41,347 nt of DNA from Candidatus Berkelbacteria bacterium (GCA_026397135.1 JAPLVL010000020.1:17679-59025); one strand, 5' to 3'; positions 1-8,517 are shown, counted from the stretch's first letter. The notes: generated by a model not told the origin, from the sequence alone. Translations and numbers: made by a program.

Positions 1-90
1 CTTCTTACTTCTTACTTCTTTCTTCTTTCTTCTTTCCTCTTTCTTCTATCCTACCGCCCCTTACTTCTTACTTCTTACTAATAAAGTTAC
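1..90. repeat. degenerate heptanucleotide/polypyrimidine tract (TTACTTC-type)
   Basis: CTTCTTACTTCTTACTTCTTTCTTCTTTC... and TTACTTCTTACTTCTTAC overlapping the rsmI 3' end. Confidence 0.8.
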
Positions 91-738
91 CTCCCCTTTC
101 AATTGATGACTGGGAAGATCAGAAATTAGATCAGATACCGTACCGCCCCAATACTCTTCAAATATCTTCGTCATTTCTCGAGCAATGAAAACTTCTACAT
201 TGTCACCGAAATAGCCCTTAATTTCCCCCAGAGTCTTTTCTAAGCGCATTGCGGATTCGTAGATGATAATTGGGCAGTCCAAGGAAATTAATTGCTTAAA
301 TTTGGTCTGGCGGCCTTTTTTCTTGGGCATGAATCCGGCAAAATAAAATTCCTTCTCGATCATCCCACTCACGCTGGCCGCTGCCGCCACTGCACTCACC
401 CCCGGAATCGGAATCACCTTTATTCTTTCTTCTTCCTTCTTTATTCTTCCGATCAATTCCTGCCCAGGATCACTAATCCCAGGTGTTCCAGCATCCGTGA
501 CAAGTGCAATATCTTTTCCAGTCTGCAATTCTTCGATAATGTATTCTATCTTTGACAATTTAGAATGCTGAAAATACGAGACAACTGGCTTCTTTATGTC
601 AAAATGTTTCAACAAATTACCAGTTACTCTAGTGTCTTCGCAAGCAATCAAATCAACAGATTTCAGGGTTTCGATCGCGCGGAAAGTGATGTCGCCTAGA
701 TTCCCAATCGGAGTCGCCACGATAAACAAGGTCCCCAT
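61..738 (-). CDS. rsmI: 16S rRNA (cytidine-2'-O)-methyltransferase RsmI; ORF extends to 849 with a repeat-derived N-terminal extension
   Basis: GTLFIVATPIGNLGDITFRAIETL...CEDTR...VTDAGTPGISDPG...PIPGVSA motifs. Alternative start at 849 is preceded by AGGATAATT, so the true start is ambiguous. Confidence 0.93.
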   Translation of the reverse strand: MGTLFIVATPIGNLGDITFRAIETLKSVDLIACEDTRVTGNLLKHFDIKKPVVSYFQHSKLSKIEYIIEELQTGKDIALVTDAGTPGISDPGQELIGRIKKEEERIKVIPIPGVSAVAAAASVSGMIEKEFYFAGFMPKKKGRQTKFKQLISLDCPIIIYESAMRLEKTLGEIKGYFGDNVEVFIAREMTKIFEEYWGGTVSDLISDLPSHQLKGEVTLLVRSKK

Positions 739-1007
739 TTTGTTCTCATCCCCGCGCGCTTTGTTGCCATTTCCACCCTTTTTATTGCCATTCCCACTCT
801 CTTTGTTGTCATTCCCGCGAAAGCGGGAATCCATTCCAATATCTTTCATAATTATCCTATAACTATTCGCCTTAATTCTGGATTCTTAATTCTGAATCCT
901 TAATTCTGAATTCTTACTTCTTACTTCTTGCTTCTTGCTATTTACTTCCCACAACTAAATTTATCACAATTTTGCGATATTATCCACAGCGAGGAGCCAA
1001 AATATCA

Positions 1008-1036
1008 TTGACTACACTAACATATAGTTGTATAAT
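1008..1036 (+). promoter_or_regulatory. sigma70-like promoter TTGACT-N17-TATAAT
   Basis: direct match upstream of CDS 1070. Confidence 0.7.
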
Positions 1037-1069
1037 TATAAACAACACTCTGGTTCTGGAGGATTTGTA

Positions 1070-1399
1070 ATGAAAAGCGATGAGTCAGATGTAGCTGAGC
1101 TGATCCTACACTTCATGCCGCCACGGGGCGAAAAGGATCCCGACCCGGATTCTCGGATCACCTTTCTAGTCGAGATGACCATCTCGCAGAGTTCAAACGG
1201 AACGAAATTCATTCCGAAGATCGTCAATCCTCGTCCAGTCGGTCTGGAATGGATTGAATTCGATTTCCAGCCAAATATTTCCACCAATGGAATCATTTGG
1301 CTTCGCCACCATGGCGAATTACTGAGATTTCAGTTCGTCGCCCTGATTATGAGAAACAGGAAGAACAAAAAGCACACACATAGCCCGATCCCCCAATAG
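1070..1399 (+). CDS. hypothetical protein (~109 aa)
   Basis: GGAGG SD 7 nt before ATG; promoter upstream; terminator downstream. Confidence 0.75.
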   Translation: MKSDESDVAELILHFMPPRGEKDPDPDSRITFLVEMTISQSSNGTKFIPKIVNPRPVGLEWIEFDFQPNISTNGIIWLRHHGELLRFQFVALIMRNRKNKKHTHSPIPQ

Positions 1400-1417
1400 G
1401 GGCTCGGGCTAATTTTT
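1380..1417 (+). terminator. intrinsic terminator
   Basis: AGCCCGATCCCCCAATAGGGGCTCGGGCT then TTTTTT. Confidence 0.85.
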
Positions 1418-1445
1418 TGTATTGTTTAGTAACCCTGAATAAATG

Positions 1446-1483
1446 AAAAACGAGGCTGCACGTCATGTGCAACCTCGCCTCGG
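1446..1483 (-). terminator. intrinsic terminator (minus)
   Basis: GAGGTTGCACATGACGTGCAGCCTC followed by GTTTTT on the minus strand. Confidence 0.75.
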
Positions 1484-1484
1484 T

Positions 1485-1640
1485 TTATTTCTTTTGAAAC
1501 TTTTTGACTGTCTGATCTATAGCCGACACTACCAGCTCCAAGCCGACCAAGACCAGTCCCGCTGTCGCCCATCCTGAACCGGCGGGGTGATTGGCATGCG
1601 CCCACAATATCAGAGCGATACCAAATAGTATTGTTTTCAT
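1485..1640 (-). CDS. small membrane protein, 51 aa (MKTILFGIALILWAHANHPAGSGWATAGLVLVGLELVVSAIDQTVKKFQKK)
   Basis: below the ORF-track cutoff; AGGGAGG SD upstream, hydrophobic segments, terminator directly after the stop. Confidence 0.7.
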   Translation of the reverse strand: MKTILFGIALILWAHANHPAGSGWATAGLVLVGLELVVSAIDQTVKKFQKK

Positions 1641-1757
1641 CTTTCCCTCCCTAGGTTGGCGGACAAGTTTTCCGCATCAACCTCATAACCAAATTCAAAT
1701 TCATGTCTTCAACTTTTCGCTTTTAGCTTATAGCTAATTTGAATCTGCTTATGAGGT

Positions 1758-1780
1758 GGGAACGCCTCCGTGGCGTTCCC
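1758..1780. repeat. 23-bp palindrome copy 1, GGGAACGCCTCCGTGGCGTTCCC
   Basis: perfect 9-bp arms; identical to the copy at 1970-1992. Confidence 0.9.
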
Positions 1781-1969
1781 TTGCTCCTTTGATCCTCTTG
1801 TCCCCCCACGTTTGGCTAATCCTCGCCGCACAAGGGTTGTTGGGCAGGCACCCTACCTTTCCATAGCTTCGCAGTCAAATTCCATTTCGACTGTTTGGGA
1901 TGTGCTACTCCTGCCCTCAATGAACTCTGCTTCTGAACTCATTTATATTTCTGAGCCCAGGAGTGAGTC

Positions 1970-1992
1970 GGGAACGCCTCCGTGGCGTTCCC
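1970..1992. repeat. 23-bp palindrome copy 2, GGGAACGCCTCCGTGGCGTTCCC
   Basis: identical to the copy at 1758-1780. Confidence 0.9.
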
Positions 1993-2000
1993 GAGTGTGT

Positions 2001-2540
2001 TTAGTCGGCCGGTAATTTGAACGGTGCCACGACAATTCGTGGCTCGATGTAAACCGGCTTTACATCTTTTCCGTGCGGATCCTTCAGAAGGACCCATGTC
2101 CCCTCCGCTGAAGAGGGAGAGAAAAGTCCGTTCGGATCGGCTTGCGGTAGCACCACATAACCACTGTGATACTCCGCCTTTTGGGGGTTCGTAAATTGGG
2201 TGGCATATGGTATGCCATACCCAATCGATTCGCCCATGAAAGTCAATTTTCCTCCCAACGCCGTTTTCCCTTTCACAGGAGACGGGCTGAGATTCTCGAT
2301 GTAGGTGTAGGTTGCGAGACCGTCTTGGTCTCGCAACTCCAGGATGTCTTTTAAAAGCTTCCGTTCCCGAAAGTTTTTAATAGAAGGCATTCCTGTTTGG
2401 GCTGTTCCTTCAGCCAAAATTTTCTCTTGCGCTTCGCGCTGGGTTTCATCACTGGTTGGTTCGCAACCGGATGCACCCATCAGAAAGATGCACATTGCAC
2501 CCAATGCGGCGACAACGGCGATTTTTGCGTAGATGTTCAC
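2001..2540 (-). CDS. putative lipoprotein/secreted hypothetical protein
   Basis: signal peptide with possible lipobox (LMGASGC). Confidence 0.7.
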   Translation of the reverse strand: MNIYAKIAVVAALGAMCIFLMGASGCEPTSDETQREAQEKILAEGTAQTGMPSIKNFRERKLLKDILELRDQDGLATYTYIENLSPSPVKGKTALGGKLTFMGESIGYGIPYATQFTNPQKAEYHSGYVVLPQADPNGLFSPSSAEGTWVLLKDPHGKDVKPVYIEPRIVVAPFKLPAD

Positions 2541-2550
2541 TACTCTCTCC

Positions 2551-2898
2551 TTAGCGACCGAGCTCGCGGTCGCGTTTCAATCCTCGGATAAAGTCGCGTA
2601 AATCCGCGGGCATTTTATCTTCGGGGTAGTCGGCACTTCTGTGCAAGATGATCGATGCCAACGCTTCCTTGTGGGATTTGTCAGCTTGGATGTACTGATA
2701 CTGCATGTTCTGTAGCTCTTGTATCATCCCATGGTTATAGGATCTGGTCTGCTCGAAGGTTTCCCTTCGGACCTGCTCATACTTCGGCGCGAACGCCTTG
2801 TATAAGAAGAAATCATTCCCCTGGAGTATCCAGGCTAGCGCCAAAATCAGCGCTAGGATTCCAAGACAAGCGCCAATCGCCTGCATTGTTTCCTTCAT
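2551..2898 (-). CDS. hypothetical single-pass membrane protein
   Basis: N-terminal TM segment; short gap to CDS 2540, likely co-transcribed. Confidence 0.7.
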   Translation of the reverse strand: MKETMQAIGACLGILALILALAWILQGNDFFLYKAFAPKYEQVRRETFEQTRSYNHGMIQELQNMQYQYIQADKSHKEALASIILHRSADYPEDKMPADLRDFIRGLKRDRELGR

Positions 2899-2964
2899 TT
2901 ACGTTTCTCCCTTGTCAATGTGCTCCGCCTTGTCCGTTAATTCCGTCCTCAGCGTGCAAGAGAC

Positions 2965-2993
2965 ATTATACAAAATAGTGATGATTTTGTCAA
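2965..2993 (-). promoter_or_regulatory. perfect sigma70-like promoter TTGACA-N17-TATAAT (minus)
   Basis: reverse complement of ATTATA(2965-2970)...TGTCAA(2988-2993). Confidence 0.85.
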
Positions 2994-3131
2994 TCATATT
3001 TGACACAAATTGCTGACTATTTTCTGCTTTGATTTAACTTTTGAAAAACGGGATTTTATGCTTATTATGCCTGCTAAAACCAATAATTTAGTGTGTAAAA
3101 ATAGTTAAAATGTTGTAATTATCAATATTTA

Positions 3132-3160
3132 TTGACAATTATATTGAATTTTGATACACT
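3132..3160 (+). promoter_or_regulatory. sigma70-like promoter TTGACA-N17-TACACT
   Basis: upstream of the TrmB-like CDS. Confidence 0.65.
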
Positions 3161-3179
3161 TTTACCAAAAGGAGATCAA

Positions 3180-4001
3180 ATGTCTATTTCAAAAAAGGAC
3201 AGCCAAGCCAAATATAGTCAACTTTTGGTTGACCTAGGACTGACCGAAAAAGAGGCCAAAATTTATGAAACACTGCTCGACACAGGCCAGCAAGGCATCA
3301 AGAAATTACTAGAGTCCACCCCCTACAAACGCGGTGACCTATACAATATTCTCTATTCTTTGCGCGACAAAGGCATTATTGAACAAACACTCAGGAACCG
3401 GCGGATTGAATTCCGCGCTTTACACCCCCAAACTCTTATCAACTTTCTCAACCGCAAGAAGGAAAACATCAAAACAGCCGAGGTTTCACTGGAAGCTCAG
3501 ATGGCAAACTTGATAACTGATTATTCTCTCTTCGCTACCAAACCAACCGTCAGCTATTTTGAGGGGATCGAGGGTCTGGAAAAGATATATACTCTTCTCA
3601 ACACCTCCTGCAGGAAGGATATACTTCTCATACGATCTATTTACGATGACGATACCAAAGAAGAAATCGAATTGATTGGGAGTCAATTCAAGAAGCAAAT
3701 CAAACTCGGGATCAAGACAAAAGCTTTGACCCCCAAAGATGAGAATGCTCTAGAGACATATTGGCAAAACGACAAGAAATATTTGATCGAACGCCGGATT
3801 GTCGAGCGCTACAAATTTTCCCTACCTGCTCAAATCATGGTTTGGGGCAACTCTGTCGCCATTTGCTCAATGCGCAAAACCGGAGTATCCACTCTAATAG
3901 AGGACAAGGATATCGCCCAAACCTTCAAAATTATTTTTGAATACATCTGGGACAGTACCGAAAAATATCACGAGAAAAAATATGAGCGAACTGGCAAATA
4001 A
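3180..4001 (+). CDS. TrmB-family transcriptional regulator
   Basis: winged-helix LVDLGLTEKEAKIYETLLDTGQQGIKKLLESTPYKRGDLYNILYSLRDKGII; AAGGAG SD. Confidence 0.85.
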   Translation: MSISKKDSQAKYSQLLVDLGLTEKEAKIYETLLDTGQQGIKKLLESTPYKRGDLYNILYSLRDKGIIEQTLRNRRIEFRALHPQTLINFLNRKKENIKTAEVSLEAQMANLITDYSLFATKPTVSYFEGIEGLEKIYTLLNTSCRKDILLIRSIYDDDTKEEIELIGSQFKKQIKLGIKTKALTPKDENALETYWQNDKKYLIERRIVERYKFSLPAQIMVWGNSVAICSMRKTGVSTLIEDKDIAQTFKIIFEYIWDSTEKYHEKKYERTGK

Positions 4002-4087
4002 TATTAGATAAAAATAGTCCAAACTTTAATTTGTAACTCCACAGAAGCGAATATTACGCAAAGAATGAGCCATTTTGAATATTTAGT

Positions 4088-5464
4088 CTATCCAAAGAAT
4101 GAATAAATCGTGGCTATGCCGGCGATAGTCATCAGAGCGACACAGAGCCAGCCCAGAATCTTCGAAAAAGCGCCACTTGTGTATTGCCCCATAACTTTCT
4201 TGTTACTCGAGAGAAGCACAATCACAATCAGAAGTAGTGGCGCAGCTAGACCGTTGGCAACAGCTGAATAGATCAGAGCTTTGATTGGGTCGAGACCAAT
4301 GAAGTTAAAACCCAATCCCAGTACAGTTGCGATAATAATTACACCGTAGAAAGCACTGGCCTGTTTCAGCTTGAAATTCAAACCCTCTTTCCAATTAAAT
4401 GCCTCCGACAAAGCATACGAAATCGAGCCGGCTAGCACCGGAATAGCGAGGAGGCCAATACCGATGACTCCCGCAGCAAATAGCAAATAAGCGTTGTCAC
4501 CTGCGATTGGCCGGAGTGCATTTGCCGCATCAGCAGCAGAACCAATATTTGTAATCCCAACTTTGTGCAAGACCGTAGCACAAACAGAAACAATGAAGAA
4601 CATCACCAGGTTGGAATAAAACATTCCCGACCAGACATCCGTCTTCATATGACCAATTTGTTCCGAAGTAATATTTTGCTGGCGCAGCTTCACGCTTGAA
4701 TCACCCTGCTCAATCCGATCCTCTACCTCCTGTGATGCCTGCCAGAAGAACAGGTAAGGAGAAATGGTAGTGCCAAGAATTCCACAAATCAAAATTATCT
4801 GATCTTTGTCAAGCGACAGTGACGGTATAACCAAACCTTTGAATGCAGCATGCCAATCCATCGCGACCGCCGGAATAAATGCCGTGAAAATGTAAGCAAG
4901 TAGTGCAAAGGAGAGGTATTTGAGATATTTCGAATAAACTCGATAACTAACAAAGATTTGTAGAGCCAAAGTGATGATAGTGAAAATAATCGCAAGTGAA
5001 GTAAAACTATGATTTGGCAAAAGTAGTTTTGCCGATGCAGCCATTGCGCCAAGATCAGCCCCGATGTTGAAAAGGTTCGCCCCAAGAAGGAGCAAGGTGG
5101 CAGCAATCAAAACCCATCTGGGAAAATATCGCTTGATATTAGAGCCAAGGCCACGACCTGTGACCAATCCTATTCTGGCGCACATTTCCTGTACTCCGGC
5201 CATCAATGGGAAGGTGAAGAGAGCAAGCCAATTGAGCTGAAAGCCATATTTTGCCCCCTGCTGAGAGTAGGTAGCAATACCAGAACAATCATCATCTGCT
5301 GCTCCCGTAGTAAGTCCCGGTCCCAAAAGATCCCAGTATTCCTTCGCCTTTTTGACTGGCTCGCCAGCATGAACAAACTCCCCGACCTCCTTGGTGGCTT
5401 CAATTGTCTTATCCAAGACAACGGCTGGAGACTCCACAATTTTCTCTACTACGTCTTTCGGCAT
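4088..5464 (-). CDS. NRAMP-family divalent metal/cation transporter, non-canonical binding motifs
   Basis: GPGLTTGAADDDCSGIATYSQQGAKYG and multiple TMs; TM6 region GTTISPYLFFWQASQE. Confidence 0.85.
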   Translation of the reverse strand: MPKDVVEKIVESPAVVLDKTIEATKEVGEFVHAGEPVKKAKEYWDLLGPGLTTGAADDDCSGIATYSQQGAKYGFQLNWLALFTFPLMAGVQEMCARIGLVTGRGLGSNIKRYFPRWVLIAATLLLLGANLFNIGADLGAMAASAKLLLPNHSFTSLAIIFTIITLALQIFVSYRVYSKYLKYLSFALLAYIFTAFIPAVAMDWHAAFKGLVIPSLSLDKDQIILICGILGTTISPYLFFWQASQEVEDRIEQGDSSVKLRQQNITSEQIGHMKTDVWSGMFYSNLVMFFIVSVCATVLHKVGITNIGSAADAANALRPIAGDNAYLLFAAGVIGIGLLAIPVLAGSISYALSEAFNWKEGLNFKLKQASAFYGVIIIATVLGLGFNFIGLDPIKALIYSAVANGLAAPLLLIVIVLLSSNKKVMGQYTSGAFSKILGWLCVALMTIAGIATIYSFFG

Positions 5465-5560
5465 ATTTCCCTCCCTAAGATTTGAATTAAGAATGACGAA
5501 TTATAAATAAGGGTTCTACCCCACCGGGCAGAGCACGGACCTTTGGGTGGCGCCTAATTT

Positions 5561-6487
5561 TTAATTCCTAATTCCTAATTCTTCTAACAGTCTTGACCAT
5601 TCATCCAAGCTCAACTCCTGTGCTCGAACACTTTCATTCAAACCGATTGATTTTATTATATCTGCTGCCAGATTTTTATCAATATGGAAACCAGCACTCA
5701 GATTATTTGCCAGAGTTTTGCGTTTACTAGCAAAACCAATGTGAACAAGATGAAAAAAAGCTTTTTCGTCAACCTTAATTCTTTCTTCTTCCTTCTTTAT
5801 TCTTATTCTCAGTATCGCCGAGTCAACTTCTGGAGCTGGGAAAAATGATTCCTTTGGCACAATATCAATTATCCCAGGATCGCCATAATACTGAATTGAG
5901 ATTGCGAGCACCGACATATCACCAGGCATTGAGCAAATTCGCTCTGCTACTTCCTTCTGTACCAACATTACTATCACGTCTGGCTTATTTTTTGACTCCA
6001 GGAATAGTCGCAATATCTTCGAAGTGATATAGTACGGGATATTTGCCACTACTTTATACTTCTGATTTCCAATCAGTTCTGGAATATTTACAGTCAGAAT
6101 ATCGGAATTAAGGACCGTAAGCGTGTCATTTCGACCCGCCTCGGCAGCAGGCAGGCCACTCGACTTGTCGAGGCTGGAGAAATCTTTTGAAAGATCTCTC
6201 GGCTCCGGTTGGTCGGTCGAGATAACAGAAGATAGAATACTAGCCAATTTCTCATCCTTCTCAATCGCAATCACCTTGCCAACGCGTGAAACTAATTCGG
6301 TCGTCAATGCTCCTAAGCCTGGTCCAACCTCAACCACGGTATCGTTAGGCCCTAATTCTGCAGACTGAATAATTTTTTCCAAAACATCTCTTGAAATCAA
6401 AAAATTCTGCCCCAAACTGTGCTTGGCCCAGAGATTATTTGCCTTCAAATATATAATCAATTGTGATTTATCGGTTAAGTCTACCAT
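5561..6487 (-). CDS. rsmA: 16S rRNA (adenine1518/1519-N6)-dimethyltransferase RsmA/KsgA
   Basis: KHSLGQNFLISRDVLEKII, VVEVGPGLGALTTEL, VANIPYYITSKIL; in-frame repeat inserts. Confidence 0.95.
   Translation of the reverse strand: MVDLTDKSQLIIYLKANNLWAKHSLGQNFLISRDVLEKIIQSAELGPNDTVVEVGPGLGALTTELVSRVGKVIAIEKDEKLASILSSVISTDQPEPRDLSKDFSSLDKSSGLPAAEAGRNDTLTVLNSDILTVNIPELIGNQKYKVVANIPYYITSKILRLFLESKNKPDVIVMLVQKEVAERICSMPGDMSVLAISIQYYGDPGIIDIVPKESFFPAPEVDSAILRIRIKKEEERIKVDEKAFFHLVHIGFASKRKTLANNLSAGFHIDKNLAADIIKSIGLNESVRAQELSLDEWSRLLEELGIRN
6123..6232. repeat. dispersed palindromic repeat inserted in frame in rsmA
   Basis: GTCATTTCGACC...GAGAAATCTTTTGAAAGATCTCTCGG...GGTCGGTCGAGATAAC; encodes DQPEPRDLSKDFSSLDKSSGLPAAEAGRNDT, not typical of RsmA. 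Confidence 0.7.
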
Positions 6488-6595
6488 TTTTATATTTATA
6501 ATTTATTTCCAATACACCATTGTTTTGCATATTAAATCATTGACTACAAGACTTCTCCACCCTCAGGGGCGATATGATAAATCGAAAATTCAAAT

Positions 6596-7603
6596 TTACT
6601 TCCAAGTTCCTGGCCAGCGACCTGAGTATCCGTGAGTGACAGCCCAAGCAGTAACATAAATCTGGGCTTTTGGGTCTAGAACACTTGCGCCAGTATACCC
6701 AGCTTTCGCCGAGACCGTAGCCCACAGCCCATCAGTATATTGGAAAAGACCACTATATGGCCCATCAGGGTTCACCGAATCGGCATGACCATAACTCTCG
6801 ACTTTCATCAAATTACAAATGCGATCAGGATCTACTCCGTTTTTGATTGAAGCGTCCAGCACCCAATCATTGTACTTGCACCAACCGGTTATGACAGGTT
6901 TGGTCCCTATAATCAAGATCTGATCAACTGGCTGCTTCGTCACAGTCGTATCGATCAATTTGCGTGATACCTCGACTCCATCTTCTCGCCTGACCTCGTA
7001 TGTCAAAACCTTTTCGCCTTTTGCCCCAGCTTGGTCAATTCGCGTTTTGCCTTTGTCCAGAGTATTATCGTTCTTCTGAATGATCTTGAAATCAATCGAG
7101 AGTGTCTTCTTGGCCTGAGTTATGGCAACTCTGGTAATTTTAACAGACATTCCACTAGATAATTCCGTCGCCAGGGGAATATCGGTTTTATCATTTGGCA
7201 ACAACTCTATTTGCTGCTCGTCGAACAGATCAGAGACTGTCTTGGCCCAACTTCTAACCGGAATTTTCTTCTTGCCGTCATAAATCGTTATTTCTGGAGC
7301 TCGATATAGCGAAATTCTCGAACCGATACCCATCTTGATATCAGGAAATTCTTTGAATCTATCCTCGACAAACGGATTTGCTCCCAAATCCTGTGACACA
7401 TCAAAAGCCGTATTACCACCACTGACCCCTGTAATTTCATTTACTTCAGTACCAGAAGCATCAAAGGTAACTACAACATACGGCCGACTAATTTCTGTCG
7501 GTGAATTACTTGCCGAAACAGCTGGACTGCTCGTCGTAAGTACCGAAGCAAACCCAACCGGCAAGACAAGACTTGCTAGTATTAGTTTTAAATTCAATCT
7601 CAT
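6596..7603 (-). CDS. RpfB/YabE-like secreted cell-wall enzyme (DUF348/G5-like region plus C-terminal transglycosylase-like domain)
   Basis: signal peptide MRLNLKLILASLVLPVGFA; ubiquitin-like DUF348-like segment; VEVSRKLIDTTVTKQPVDQILIIGTK G5-type; CNLMKVESYGHADSVNPDGPYSGLFQY lysozyme-like. Confidence 0.8.
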   Translation of the reverse strand: MRLNLKLILASLVLPVGFASVLTTSSPAVSASNSPTEISRPYVVVTFDASGTEVNEITGVSGGNTAFDVSQDLGANPFVEDRFKEFPDIKMGIGSRISLYRAPEITIYDGKKKIPVRSWAKTVSDLFDEQQIELLPNDKTDIPLATELSSGMSVKITRVAITQAKKTLSIDFKIIQKNDNTLDKGKTRIDQAGAKGEKVLTYEVRREDGVEVSRKLIDTTVTKQPVDQILIIGTKPVITGWCKYNDWVLDASIKNGVDPDRICNLMKVESYGHADSVNPDGPYSGLFQYTDGLWATVSAKAGYTGASVLDPKAQIYVTAWAVTHGYSGRWPGTWK

Positions 7604-7636
7604 GGTATTGAGCAAACACTTGGATTGCTCAATACC
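7604..7636. promoter_or_regulatory. perfect 12-bp inverted repeat at the rpf-like start codon
   Basis: GGTATTGAGCAA-N9-TTGCTCAATACC. Confidence 0.85.
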
Positions 7637-7669
7637 ATTTTACCGCCACCAATGGCAAAGTCAATGGAC

Positions 7670-7702
7670 AAAAAACAGGAGATAGGAATAGTCCTATCTC
7701 CT
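7670..7702 (-). terminator. intrinsic terminator (minus)
   Basis: AGGAGATAGGA-N4-TCCTATCTCCT, T-tract on the minus strand. Confidence 0.85.
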
Positions 7703-7707
7703 TGAAG

Positions 7708-7896
7708 TTAGTATTCTCGGTACAGACCAAGCGCTTTCTCGAGATTACTCGAAGAGTTGGGTCGGTATATCGGCTCTGGTTTTTGCGCAATCCGAGGAAA
7801 ACGCAACAGGAAGTTGAGAGTTCCAGCCAATCCATTTCGGAAAAGGGAGGAAACAGTAGAAAACGAAATAAATTCTCGCTTTTCATTCTTACCCAT
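7708..7896 (-). CDS. small hypothetical protein, 62 aa
   Basis: GGGGG SD, TTGACA-N16-TATAAT promoter, dedicated terminator. Confidence 0.7.
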   Translation of the reverse strand: MGKNEKREFISFSTVSSLFRNGLAGTLNFLLRFPRIAQKPEPIYRPNSSSNLEKALGLYREY

Positions 7897-7925
7897 ATTT
7901 CCCCCAGGAACACCGGATAAGAATT

Positions 7926-7953
7926 ATTATAGACCGCTCTCAACAATTGTCAA
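7926..7953 (-). promoter_or_regulatory. sigma70-like promoter TTGACA-N16-TATAAT (minus)
   Basis: ATTATA(7926-7931)/TGTCAA(7948-7953). Confidence 0.8.
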
Positions 7954-8064
7954 AAATGTGATAATCGGTATCCTCAAAATCAGGCTTCCAAGAAGAACTT
8001 AATACTTAATCCTGACTTCTAACTTCTGATTATTTGTTTCGTAATCCTAACCGAAGCTGCACAA

Positions 8065-8133
8065 TGTCATGCTGAACTTGTTTCAGCATCTGTCTATAAT
8101 ATACAAAGATCCCGAAACGAGTTCGGGATGACA
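8065..8133. repeat. dispersed palindromic repeat
   Basis: TGTCATGCTGAACTTGTTTCAGCATCT...AGATCCCGAAACGAGTTCGGGATGACA. Confidence 0.75.
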
Positions 8134-8517
8134 ATATTAGATGAATTGTGTAACAGTGGCAACTTTATAACTTGATGAATTTGATAAACTTCTTATAAAC
8201 AAAATAGTCGCCTTCCAGTTCATGCATTCTATTAAAATAGGATGCAATCCATTTAACAGTTACCTAAAATATAGAATCAAACCTGTCATTGCAAAACCAA
8301 TAGGTTCGTAACAAGTCAATTCCGCTACAATCGTACTGCGACCAAGATCAGAAAATCAGAGTTTTGTGCTTTTGAATAGGATATAAAATTTGACCACCCC
8401 ATAAGCACTAGAGACATTTCAGACTGACGCATTGAAAGAATACTTCAGGTACCACCATCGCTAGGAAAGCAATTTCCAAATAATGCTATTAGATATATTG
8501 TACCAGTCAATGACTTT

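Noticed and set aside
1770-2015. 81-aa plus ORF between the 23-bp palindromes
   Set aside because: Start lies within the palindrome, no SD, no recognisable domain; treated as noncoding.
5465-5560. Riboswitch upstream of the NRAMP gene
   Set aside because: A CCACC...GGTGG inverted repeat is present, but no recognised Mn or Mg riboswitch core was seen.
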